A stretch of DNA of 64,000 nucleotides from Pseudonocardia abyssalis (GTDB lineage: Bacteria > Actinomycetota > Actinomycetes > Mycobacteriales > Pseudonocardiaceae), in the NCBI RefSeq assembly GCF_019263705.2, contig NZ_JADQDK010000001.1:4278001-4342000 (forward strand). The letters are read 5' to 3'. The notes below the pieces were generated by a model, which made no database searches, had not been told where the DNA came from, and saw only the letters and a program-made list of their open reading frames with translations. A program made the position numbers and the translations under genes. Every line of letters starts with the position of its first letter. Within the stretch, counting starts at the first letter, position 1. Shown here piece after piece: positions 50,352-58,334 of this stretch.

Positions 50352-51800
50352 TCAGCGCTCCGGGCGGTGTGTCCGGTCCAGGTCCGGGCTCTGCCATGGG
50401 ACCAACCGCTGCAGGTGCCGCTCGATCGCCCGCACCTGGGCGACGCTGAGCTCCCCCGGTGCCGGGGCGCGGTGCTGGGCGCGGTCGTCGGAGAGGTACG
50501 AGCCGGTGTTCAGGTCGTAGGCCGACTCGGCGTGCTCGTTGAGGTCGGACCCGCCGTCCTCCGCCTCGGGGCGCACCCGGAACCCGATCGTGAAGCGGAT
50601 CAGGTAGCCGAGCACCAGAGTGGCGAGGAACGAGTAGCCGAACACCGCGCCCGCCGCGATCGCCTGGCGCACCAGCTGGGTGGCGTCGCCGCCGTAGACG
50701 AGGCCGTTGTGGTCCAGGGCGCCGGGGTTGACCGCCCGCGTCGCGAAGACCCCGATCATCAGCGTGCCGATCAGCCCGCCGACCAGGTGGATCGCGACGA
50801 CGTCGAGCGAGTCGTCGAGCCGCAGCCGCCACTTCGTCGCGCAGACCAGCGGGCAGACCACCCCGGCCGCGACGCCGATCGCGATGGCCCCCCACAGGTC
50901 GACGTACCCGCAGGCCGGCGTGATCGCCACCAGCCCGGCGACGGCCCCGGAGGCGGCCCCGAGCGTGGTCGGACGGCCGGTGCGGAGCTGCTCGACGATC
51001 AGCCACCCGAGCACCGCGGCGCACGTGGCGACGGTGGTGTTGGTGAACGCGAGCGCGGCGATCCCGTCGGCCGACAGCGCGGACCCGGCGTTGAAGCCGT
51101 ACCAGCCGAACCACAGCAGGCTCGCCCCGAGCAGCACGAACGGGATGTTGTGCGGCCGCGTGACCGCCCCCGGCCAGCCGCGTCGCCGCCCCAGCACGAT
51201 CACCAGGGCGAGTGCCGCCGCCCCGGCGTTCATGTGGACGACGGTGCCGCCCGCGAAGTCGACCGCCCCGACGTCGTTGGCGATCCAGCCGCCCTGGGTG
51301 TCGGGCCCGAGGAAGCCGTCGTAGGCGAAGACCCAGTGCCCGATCGGGGCGTAGACGAGCAGGCTCCACAGGGCGACGAAGACGACCCAGGACCAGAACC
51401 TCGTGCGCTCCACGATCGCGCCGGAGATCAGCGCCGGGGTGATGATCGCGAACATCAGCTGGAACATCGCGAACGCGAGCAGCGGCAACGGGTTCGGCCC
51501 CGGCCAGGCGACGTCCGCGGACGCGGCGCCGACGAGCTGCCCGGCGGCCTGCTGCACACCGATCGCCTCGACGTGGCCGACGAGCCCGTCGAGCCCGTCG
51601 TCGCCGAAGGTGAGGCCGAACCCGGCGAGCACCCAGGTCAGCCCGACCACCGCGATGCTGACGAAGCTCATCATCAGCGCGTTGAGCACGTTCTTGCCCC
51701 GCACCATCCCCGCGTAGAAGAACGCGAGGCCCGGCGTCATGAGCATCACCAGCGCCGCGCACGCGAGCACCCAGGCGACGTCCCCCGGCTGGGGGGTCAC
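50352..51800 (-). CDS. amt: Ammonium transporter (AmtB family)
   Basis: 482 aa with about 11 membrane helices. AmtB landmarks: TPGLAFFYAGMVRGKN, the twin-His region SLDVVAIHLVGG and FAGGTVVHMNAGAAALAL, PHNIPFVLLGASLLWFGWYGFNAGSAL, and a C-terminal cytosolic tail. GTG 51800 (MTPQPGDVAWVLAC) is preferred; ATG 51848 adds a Pro-rich extension without a Shine-Dalgarno. Neighbours give no glnK in the window. The 480-bp gap to 52331 carries a GlnR-like box and the P450 operators. Confidence 0.92.
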   Translation of the reverse strand: MTPQPGDVAWVLACAALVMLMTPGLAFFYAGMVRGKNVLNALMMSFVSIAVVGLTWVLAGFGLTFGDDGLDGLVGHVEAIGVQQAAGQLVGAASADVAWPGPNPLPLLAFAMFQLMFAIITPALISGAIVERTRFWSWVVFVALWSLLVYAPIGHWVFAYDGFLGPDTQGGWIANDVGAVDFAGGTVVHMNAGAAALALVIVLGRRRGWPGAVTRPHNIPFVLLGASLLWFGWYGFNAGSALSADGIAALAFTNTTVATCAAVLGWLIVEQLRTGRPTTLGAASGAVAGLVAITPACGYVDLWGAIAIGVAAGVVCPLVCATKWRLRLDDSLDVVAIHLVGGLIGTLMIGVFATRAVNPGALDHNGLVYGGDATQLVRQAIAAGAVFGYSFLATLVLGYLIRFTIGFRVRPEAEDGGSDLNEHAESAYDLNTGSYLSDDRAQHRAPAPGELSVAQVRAIERHLQRLVPWQSPDLDRTHRPER

Positions 51801-52209
51801 CGCAGGCCCGGGGCCAGACGCGGCCCGCCGAACGCGCGGGCGCCCCATCCGGGGGCGGTGCGCGAGGGCGGTGCGGGAGGCTCCGCCGGGTCACCGGGAG
51901 GGCGGTGCGGCGCGACCGTCCGCGGCCACGACGGCGGGGTGCGGCGCGTCCCCGCGGGAGCGGCGTGGCGCCCCACGGAGGCGAAGCGCGCGCCCGACGG
52001 CCGGGGCCGGACCCTGCCCGGCTCGGCGGGCGGGGCGGGTTCCGGCGCGACGCACGTCACCGGGAAGCGGGCACCAGCGAGACCGGGCACGGCGTCAGGT
52101 CGCGCTCGTCGTGCTCTCCACACGCGACGCCACCGCCTCCCCGTCACGACCGCTCCGAGCCAGCAGACTAGGGCTCCGATCCGGGCCGGTCCCCCGGCGC
52201 AGCGGGAAC

Positions 52210-52225
52210 TTAACCGCCAGGTAAC
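52210..52225. promoter_or_regulatory. GlnR-like half-site pair upstream of amt
   Basis: TTAAC-n6-GTAAC, close to the GTnAC-n6-GAAAC pattern of actinobacterial GlnR sites. About 410 bp upstream of the chosen amt start, rather far. The remainder of 51849-52276 shows no gene. Confidence 0.3.
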
Positions 52226-52276
52226 GGTGGGTCGCGGAGCGGATCCGGCCGCCTACCGGGAGTGCCGCGGGCCTTG

Positions 52277-52308
52277 TTGCATGTCATGCATCATTGCGCG
52301 TCGTGCAA
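52277..52308. promoter_or_regulatory. Tandem operator-like dyads before the P450 operon
   Basis: Two 7-1-7 dyads 17 bp apart: TTGCATG-T-CATGCAT (52277-52291; inner 13 bp perfect) and TTGCGCG-T-CGTGCAA (52294-52308; one mismatch). They precede the P450 start by 23 bp, so the TetR protein of the same operon is the likely binder. Confidence 0.65.
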
Positions 52309-52330
52309 GAATTTCCCGTACGGTGCCGGA

Positions 52331-53629
52331 ATGAGCGACCCCTCCGAGCGTCCGGACGAGCCCACCGACGCGGGCGTCACCTCGTTGACGCGGGTCCTGC
52401 CCGCCGACATGACCGAGCGGTCCTCGGGCTGCCCGTTCGATCCCGCGCCGGGCCTCGCGGATCGGCGCGGAGCGGGGGCGGTGCAGCCCGTCGAGCTGCT
52501 CAACGGGGCCGCCGCGTTCCTCGTCACCGGCTTCGAGGAGGCACGGGTCGTGCTGTCGGATCCACGGTTCAGCTCGGACCGCATCCGCTACCCCGACGCC
52601 TCCCGGCTCACACCGGACCAGGTGGCCGCACTGGGCGTCCACGACGGGTCCCCGTTGACACCGCGGGTCGAGACCCGCGAGGACGGGATGTTCGTGTTCA
52701 TGGACCCGCCCGAGCACACCCGGCTGCGACGGCTGCTGACCGGGCAGTTCACCGTCCGACGCATGAAGGCGCTGGAGGACCGGCTGCGGGAGATCGCGGT
52801 CGAGCACATCGACGCGATGGTCGCCGCCGGCACCGAGGCCGACCTGATCCCGGCCTACGCGCTGCCGATCCCGTCGCTGATGATCTGCGAGCTGCTCGGA
52901 GTCGACTACGCCGACCGCGACGAGTTCCAGCACAACACCGCCGTCGCGCTCTCGACGCGCTCCTCCGACGCGGAACGGGCCGCGGCGGGCGGCGCGCTGT
53001 ACGGCTTCATCGCGCGCCTGGTCACCGAGAAGCGCGGCACCCCGGCCGACGACCTGCTCTCCGGGCTCGTGCACGACGCGGAGCCACCGCTGACCGACGC
53101 CCAGCTCATCGACATGACGCTGGTCCTGCTCGGTGCCGGGCACGAGACCACCGCCAACATGCTCCGGCTGGGTGTGCTCGCACTGCTGGAGAACCCCGGG
53201 CAGCTGGCCGCGCTGCGCGCCGACCCCGGCCTGATCGACGGCACCGTCGAGGAGCTGCTGCGTTACCTCAGCATCGTGCAGCTCGGGGTCACGCGGATCG
53301 CGCGGGAGGCCGTCACCGTCGGCGGGGTCGACGTCCCCGCGGGCGCCACCGTCGTCATCGCGACGCCGGAGGCCAACCGCGACCCGAGCCACGTCGTCGA
53401 CCCCGACCGGCTCGACCTCGCCCGCCCCCGGACCCCGCACCTGGCGTTCGGGCACGGGATCCACCAGTGTCTGGGCCAGCAGCTGGCCCGGATCGAGATG
53501 CGCATCGGGTTCGGCGAGCTGTTCGCCCGCCTGCCCGACCTACGGCTGACGGTCCCGGTCGAGGAGGTCCCGCTGCGCAACGACATGCAGATCTTCGGCG
53601 TCCACGCACTGCCGGTGGCCTGGGGATGA
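52331..53629 (+). CDS. Cytochrome P450
   Basis: 432 aa. I-helix LLGAGHETTAN (near 265), ExxR in EELLR, and haem loop FGHGIHQCLGQQLAR (Cys near 378). Class I bacterial type, no membrane anchor. Redox partners are not adjacent. ATG 52331 (MSDPSERPDEP) chosen because the upstream in-frame stretch covers the operators. Stop overlaps the TetR ATG. Confidence 0.93.
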   Translation: MSDPSERPDEPTDAGVTSLTRVLPADMTERSSGCPFDPAPGLADRRGAGAVQPVELLNGAAAFLVTGFEEARVVLSDPRFSSDRIRYPDASRLTPDQVAALGVHDGSPLTPRVETREDGMFVFMDPPEHTRLRRLLTGQFTVRRMKALEDRLREIAVEHIDAMVAAGTEADLIPAYALPIPSLMICELLGVDYADRDEFQHNTAVALSTRSSDAERAAAGGALYGFIARLVTEKRGTPADDLLSGLVHDAEPPLTDAQLIDMTLVLLGAGHETTANMLRLGVLALLENPGQLAALRADPGLIDGTVEELLRYLSIVQLGVTRIAREAVTVGGVDVPAGATVVIATPEANRDPSHVVDPDRLDLARPRTPHLAFGHGIHQCLGQQLARIEMRIGFGELFARLPDLRLTVPVEEVPLRNDMQIFGVHALPVAWG

Positions 53630-54258
53630 CCCAGTCCGCACCGCCGGGCCGCCGGGAGCGCAAGAAGCTCGCGACGCGGGCCGCCGTGAGCGCGGCGGCC
53701 CTGCGCCTGGCCGTGCGGCACGGGGTGGAGCACGTCACCGTCGAGCAGATCGCGGCCGAGTCCGACATCGCGCTGCGCACGTTCTTCAACCACTTCCCCG
53801 GCAAGGAGGACGCGATCCTCGCCGCGTCGGCCGCCGCCGCCGACGCGCTCGTCGCCGGCTTCCGGACGCGACCGCCCGCGGAGTCCGTGTTCGGGGCGCT
53901 GCGCGAGGCGGTGCTCGCCGTCATGGACGGCACGGGCGCGGCCGGCCGCGACCACCTCGCCGCGCTGCGCCTGATCCGTACGGCCCCGTCGCTGGTCCCC
54001 CACCAGCTGGCCGTGCTGGCCCGGCAGGAGACGGCACTGGCCTCCGCCATCGCCGACCGCCTCGACGGCGGCGCAGCGGTCTCGCCCGTCTACCCGGCAC
54101 TGTGCGCGGCCGCCGCGCTCTCCGCCCTGAGGGTCACGCTCGACCGCTGGCTCGACGCCACCGCGGACGCGGAACCGTCGACGGACGTGCTGCGCGCCGA
54201 CCTCGACACGGCGCTCGCCGAGCTGGCTGCGGGCCTCGACCGGCCCGGTGGAGCGTGA
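53626..54258 (+). CDS. TetR-family regulator
   Basis: 210 aa. The HTH RAAVSAAALRLAVRHGVEHVTVEQIAAESDIALRTFFNHFPGKEDAILA is canonical; the C-terminal ligand domain is helical. ATGA overlap with the P450 means it is cotranscribed and probably represses the operon through 52277-52308. Convergent with the nitrile hydratase genes (4 bp apart). Confidence 0.88.
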   Translation: MTQSAPPGRRERKKLATRAAVSAAALRLAVRHGVEHVTVEQIAAESDIALRTFFNHFPGKEDAILAASAAAADALVAGFRTRPPAESVFGALREAVLAVMDGTGAAGRDHLAALRLIRTAPSLVPHQLAVLARQETALASAIADRLDGGAAVSPVYPALCAAAALSALRVTLDRWLDATADAEPSTDVLRADLDTALAELAAGLDRPGGA

Positions 54259-54262
54259 CCCC

Positions 54263-54868
54263 TCAGACCGCGGCGGTGCCGATCAGTCCGTTGCGGGTGA
54301 CGAGCCCGGCGAGCTCCTCCTCCGTCAGCCCCCCGGTGCCGTCGGGACGCCGGGGCACCACCAGGTAGCGCGACTCCGCGCTCGCGTCCCACACCGTGAG
54401 CGACGTGGCCGCCGGCAGCTCCAGACCGAACTCGCGCAGCACGCCGCGAGGGTCGCGCACCACCCGCGAGCGGTAGGCCTCGCTCTTGTACCAGCTCGGC
54501 GACGGTCCGAGCAGCGCGATCGGGTAGCACGAGCACAGCGTGCAGACGACGACGTGGTGCTGGTCGACGCCGTGCTCGTCGGGGCCGTTGGCGACGACCT
54601 TGAGGCGCTGCTCCTGGAGCCCGCCCGCCATCGACAGGCCGAGCTCGCGGATCGCGGTGTTCGCGTCGACCGACAGCCGTCCGGCGAACCCGGGGTCGGT
54701 CCACGCGCGGGCGGCGATCCGGGCCCCGTTGACCGGCGTGCCGCCGGCCAGGAACGCGTCGATGCGGGTGTCGATCTCGCCCGCGCCGAGCAGGCCGCGG
54801 GACTCCAGCAGCGCCTCGACGTGCCGGACCTGCGCCGAGATCGTCGAGCTCGCGTGATCGCCGCTCAC
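54263..54868 (-). CDS. Nitrile hydratase alpha subunit, cobalt type
   Basis: 201 aa. The metal claw VCTLCSCYP (Thr at the second position) marks the Co(III) type; Fe types have VCSLCSC. SWYKSEAYRSRVVRDPRGVLREFG and RYLVVPRRPDGTGG are also typical. Hydrates nitriles to amides (or a related substrate). GTG 54868 overlaps the preceding stop. No activator (P44/P14-type) or cobalt transporter is recognisable downstream. Confidence 0.92.
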   Translation of the reverse strand: MSGDHASSTISAQVRHVEALLESRGLLGAGEIDTRIDAFLAGGTPVNGARIAARAWTDPGFAGRLSVDANTAIRELGLSMAGGLQEQRLKVVANGPDEHGVDQHHVVVCTLCSCYPIALLGPSPSWYKSEAYRSRVVRDPRGVLREFGLELPAATSLTVWDASAESRYLVVPRRPDGTGGLTEEELAGLVTRNGLIGTAAV

Positions 54869-55137
54869 GGCGCCTCCTCCAGGTAGTCCTCCCACAGCTC
54901 GACGACCACCGCGTGGTCGCCCGCCCCGAACAGGTCGGCCGCGGCGAAGCGGACGTGGTGCACCGCGTGCGCGTCGGGGGCACCACCGCGGGCGCGCTCG
55001 TCGGCCAGGGGATGCGCCCCGGCCCGCTCGACGACCGTGCCGATCGCGCCGCGCGCGTAGCGGGGCAGGCGGGTGTGGCCGTCGGGGTCGGCGGCGCGGG
55101 TGCGGACGCGGTCACCGGGGGCGAACCGGTCAGCCAT
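54865..55137 (-). CDS. Nitrile hydratase beta subunit, C-terminal half as a separate gene
   Basis: 90 aa, SH3-like barrel: FAPGDRVRTRAADPDGHTRLPRYARGAIGTVVERAGAHPLADERA ... VRFAAADLFGAG... VELWEDYLEEAP, which aligns with the end of ordinary beta subunits. ATG 55137 overlaps the N-half gene by 8 bp and the stop overlaps alpha (GTGA). Confidence 0.85.
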   Translation of the reverse strand: MADRFAPGDRVRTRAADPDGHTRLPRYARGAIGTVVERAGAHPLADERARGGAPDAHAVHHVRFAAADLFGAGDHAVVVELWEDYLEEAP

Positions 55138-55420
55138 GCGGGAGCTCCAGGTCGGCCGCCGTGGCCACGCCCTTCTCGACGAGCAGCACGCGGATCGCGG
55201 CGAACCAGCGCTCGTAGTACGACGCCGCCAGGTACTGCGGCACGGGAAGCCGCTCCTGGGCGTCGCGGAACTCGTCGAGGTTGTAGATCCCGCGCCGGAT
55301 CAGGGCACCGTTGAGGGCGAGGACGTGTGCCTCCCAGTCGGCGTGGAAGGGCGGCTCGTCGGGTTCCTGCACGATCGCGGCGAACCCGGTCATCCCGCCG
55401 ACGTCGTTGATGCGGCTCAC
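55130..55420 (-). CDS. Nitrile hydratase beta subunit, N-terminal half as a separate gene
   Basis: 96 aa: SRINDVGGMTGFAAIVQEPDEPPFHADWEAHVLALNGALIRRGIYNLDEFRDAQERLP, then YLAASYYERWFAAIRVLLVEKGV, the beta N-terminal domain. In most organisms the two halves are one 220-residue subunit. The three-gene form resembles toyocamycin nitrile hydratase (ToyJKL) and thiocyanate hydrolase. GTG 55420 with GGAAGG upstream. Confidence 0.82.
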   Translation of the reverse strand: MSRINDVGGMTGFAAIVQEPDEPPFHADWEAHVLALNGALIRRGIYNLDEFRDAQERLPVPQYLAASYYERWFAAIRVLLVEKGVATAADLELPHG

Positions 55421-55610
55421 CGGGCCCTTCCTACCCGCATCCGGCGCCCGCACACCACCCCGGCCCGGCCGCACCCACGCGGACCACGGGCGACCACAGC
55501 CGTTCGGCCGCCCCGCATCGGCCGGGCGGACCCATTCGCCCGACGGACCGCGCGGCACCACCACCGGCCCCTACGGTGGACGTCCCCCAGCTCCCCGGAC
55601 GGAGGCCTCC

Positions 55611-56381
55611 ATGCGGGTGACGCCGCGCCCCGGCACCGCGATCCTCGTCGCCGTCGCCTACATCGCGCTGGTCAGCGCGGTCTGGGTGGTCAACGGCGTC
55701 GACTACTCGACGATCGGCGGGACGGTCGGGTCCACCGTCGGCGGTCTCGTGGTCCCCGTGGCGCTGGGCGCCGTGCTCCTCGCCGCCGTCACCACCCGGC
55801 TGGGCTGGTGGCGGCCCGTCCTGCGCGAGGAGCCCCGCGTCGGGCCGCGGTGGCTGCTCGTCGTCCCCGTCCTCTTCGTCCTGGTCGCCGTCGGCACGGT
55901 CAGCGGCGCCGACCTGTCCCGCCTGTCCCCCGCACACGTCCTGCTGCTCGCGGTGGGGGTGCTCCTCGTCGGGTTCTCCGAGGAGCTCCTCTGCCGCGGC
56001 ATCGTCCTGGTCGGTCTGCGCGGCACCGGTTCAGAGGTCGTGGCGTGGCTGGGGAGCTGCCTGGTCTTCGGGCTGCTGCACGCGGTGAACGCCCTGTTCG
56101 GCGCGCCGGTCGGCGGTACCGCCGTCCAGGTGCTGGCCGCCTTCCTGGCGGGGAGCGTGTTCTACGTGACGCGGCGCGTCACCGGCGTCCTGGTGGCGTG
56201 CATGGTGATGCACGCCTTCTGGGACTTCGGCACGCTCGCCGCCGGGGCGGCACCCGCGGCGGACCCGTCGGCCCTGGGGCTACTGGCCGTGCTCCAGTAC
56301 CCCGCCGTGGTCCTCGCGCTGGTCGGCGTGGTCCTGCTGGTGCGCCGGCCCGTGGACCGCCCCGCCCCGCGGGTCGCCTGA
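55611..56381 (+). CDS. CPBP-family intramembrane metalloprotease
   Basis: 256 aa, eight or so hydrophobic segments. Abi/CPBP motifs: SEELLCRGIVLVGL (EE-x3-R), FGLLHAVNALFG and MVMHAFWDFG. Probably cleaves or processes prenylated or membrane peptides; substrate unknown. ATG 55611 with GGAGG. Confidence 0.85.
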   Translation: MRVTPRPGTAILVAVAYIALVSAVWVVNGVDYSTIGGTVGSTVGGLVVPVALGAVLLAAVTTRLGWWRPVLREEPRVGPRWLLVVPVLFVLVAVGTVSGADLSRLSPAHVLLLAVGVLLVGFSEELLCRGIVLVGLRGTGSEVVAWLGSCLVFGLLHAVNALFGAPVGGTAVQVLAAFLAGSVFYVTRRVTGVLVACMVMHAFWDFGTLAAGAAPAADPSALGLLAVLQYPAVVLALVGVVLLVRRPVDRPAPRVA

Positions 56382-56393
56382 CCGCGGCCCGCG

Positions 56394-56885
56394 TCAGGTC
56401 TTCTGCACCACGCGCTCCTGCTCCCCCGGCTTCCAGATGCCGACCTCCATGTGGCCGTCGACGATCTCCACCGACGACGCACCGGTGAGGTGGGCCTCGT
56501 AGAAGTGGCCGAACGTCTCCCCGCGAAGGTCGAACCCGATCTCCTCGAACAGGTCCTGCGCGAAGCGTTGATGGAGGTCGGTGTCGCGGACGTCGGCGAC
56601 GGTGCCGAACAGCTTCGCGTCGCCCTCGCCGACCTGCGTGTCGACGGTGGCGGTGTGCAGGCAGAAGCGCGGGTCGCGGTGCAGGTCGCGGAACTTGGTG
56701 GTGTCGGGCATCCCGATCAACCACAGCCGGTCCTCGAACACCCGTGGCTCGATCGGGCTGATCCGCGGGGAGCCGTCGGCGCGCAGCGTCGCGAGCAGGC
56801 AGAGCTTGCCGGTCGCGGCGTGGCGGCGGGTGAAGATGGCCGAGATCCGCGGCGCACCCGCGGTGAAGTCCGTCCAACTCGTCAT
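56394..56885 (-). CDS. Pyridoxamine-5'-phosphate-oxidase-fold (PPOX) protein
   Basis: 163 aa split-barrel: GKLCLLATLRADGSPRISPIEPRVFEDRLWLIGMPDTTKFRDLHRDPRFCLHTAT. Related proteins bind FMN or F420; cofactor not decidable. The 3' end is close (12 bp) to the CPBP gene, convergent. Confidence 0.82.
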   Translation of the reverse strand: MTSWTDFTAGAPRISAIFTRRHAATGKLCLLATLRADGSPRISPIEPRVFEDRLWLIGMPDTTKFRDLHRDPRFCLHTATVDTQVGEGDAKLFGTVADVRDTDLHQRFAQDLFEEIGFDLRGETFGHFYEAHLTGASSVEIVDGHMEVGIWKPGEQERVVQKT

Positions 56886-56895
56886 GGTGACGACG

Positions 56896-57408
56896 TTAGG
56901 ACCGGTTCCTGACAGTTCCTGTCAGGAACCGCCGAGCGAGTGCCAGGTACGCCCCGGCCAGTGCGGGCCCGACGACCAGCAACCCGACGACGAGGCCCGC
57001 CGCCCCACCGAGGAACGGCAGCACCGCGGGCACCCCGGCCACGACCAACGCGGTCGCGACGGCCTTGTGGGCCACCGGCCACACCCGGGAGAGCCACAGC
57101 AGCACGAGTCCGGCGACGGTCCCGACGCCGATCGTCAGCAGGGACGTGCCCAGCAGGTGCATCGGGGCGAGGTCGCGCGTGCGGAACGGGTCGGGCCGCT
57201 CACCGGTGCGCTCCAGCTCGGCGCGCACGAGATCGGCCGGGGGGCCCAGCTCGGCCAGCGCCGCGGCGATCCGTTCCTCCGGGGCATCCGGCCCGGCGTG
57301 CTCGGCGCAGTGCGTCCAGATCCGCGATCCCACCTCGAGCCGCGAGACCTGCGAGAGCTGGTGGGCGCACGCGTCGAACTCGCGGAGGTAGGCCGTCAGT
57401 GCGCTCAC
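56896..57408 (-). CDS. HAAS-like membrane protein
   Basis: 170 aa. N-terminal helical region (MSALTAYLREFDACAHQLSQVSRLEVGSRIWTHC..., APEERIAAALAELGPPADLVRAEL) followed by three hydrophobic helices. This resembles the HAAS/DUF1700 signalling domain that is usually next to a PadR regulator; here an IclR gene precedes it. GTG 57408 overlaps the IclR stop (GTGA). Confidence 0.65.
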   Translation of the reverse strand: MSALTAYLREFDACAHQLSQVSRLEVGSRIWTHCAEHAGPDAPEERIAAALAELGPPADLVRAELERTGERPDPFRTRDLAPMHLLGTSLLTIGVGTVAGLVLLWLSRVWPVAHKAVATALVVAGVPAVLPFLGGAAGLVVGLLVVGPALAGAYLALARRFLTGTVRNRS

Positions 57409-58181
57409 CGCGCGACCCTCCCGGACAGCTCCGCCCCCAGCGCCACCGCGGCCGCCCGCAGCACCGGCGTGATCTGCTCGACCGCCGCCCACGTCACGCG
57501 CGTCTCCGGTCCGGAGACCGACACCGCGGTCGGCGACGGGCTGCCCGGAACCGCCACCGCGACACAGCGCACCCCCAGCTCCTGCTCCGCGTCGTCGACG
57601 GCGAAGCCCTGCCTGCGGATGCGGTCGAGCTCCTGCAGCAGCGCGTCGGGGTCGGTGATCGTGTGCGGGGTCGGCGCGGCCATCCCGGTGCGGGCCAGCA
57701 GCGCGCGCACCTCCGACTCGCCGAGGCCCGCGATCAACGCCTTGCCGACGCCCGTGCAGTGCACCGGGACCCGGCGTCCGACCTCGGTGAACATCCGCAT
57801 CGAGTGCCGCGACGGGGCCTGCGCGACGTAGACGACCACGTCGCCGTCGAGCATCGCCATGTTGGCGGTCTCCCCCAGCGCGTCGACGAGTGCGGCGAGC
57901 TGCGGCTGCGCCCACGACCCGAGCAGCCGGGACGCGGCGTCGCCCAGGCCGATCAGCCGGGGGCCCAGGCCGTAGCGCCGCGACGGGAGCTGCCGGACGT
58001 ACCCGGAGGCGACGAGCGTGCGGACGATCCGGTGGATCGTGGGCAGCGGCAGGCCGGAGCGCGCCGCGAGCTCGGACAGCGCGAGGTCGCCGTCGGCCTC
58101 GGCGAGCAGTTCGAGCAGCCCGAACGCCCGGTCCAACGACTGCACGCCCGCCGACCGTTCGATGCGCCCGGCACTGCTCAT
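57405..58181 (-). CDS. IclR-family transcriptional regulator
   Basis: 258 aa. Winged HTH (SLDRAFGLLELLAEADGDLALSELAARSGLPLPTIHRIVRTLVASGYVRQLPSRRYGLGPRL) then a GAF-like effector domain with HCTGVGKALIAGL and GVRCVAVAVPG. ATG 58181; a GTG two codons upstream is possible. Divergent from the MHS transporter, so it probably governs uptake of a carboxylate or aromatic acid. Confidence 0.88.
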   Translation of the reverse strand: MSSAGRIERSAGVQSLDRAFGLLELLAEADGDLALSELAARSGLPLPTIHRIVRTLVASGYVRQLPSRRYGLGPRLIGLGDAASRLLGSWAQPQLAALVDALGETANMAMLDGDVVVYVAQAPSRHSMRMFTEVGRRVPVHCTGVGKALIAGLGESEVRALLARTGMAAPTPHTITDPDALLQELDRIRRQGFAVDDAEQELGVRCVAVAVPGSPSPTAVSVSGPETRVTWAAVEQITPVLRAAAVALGAELSGRVAR

Positions 58182-58334
58182 GATCACCCGATTCCGGTCC
58201 CGCCTGCGTACGAGCGTATCGCCCGCCCTCCGCGACCCGTGCCCGTCCCGCGATCATCGCGTCCCGTCCGGCGATCACGACGAATGCGACGTACGGTCGC
58301 CGACCGGACAACGACGTCCACCTTCGGAGGGGTC

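Noticed and set aside
51797..52147. 116-codon minus-strand gene upstream of amt
   Set aside because: Pro/Arg/Ala-rich with no motif and no ribosome binding site; looks like non-coding GC-rich DNA.
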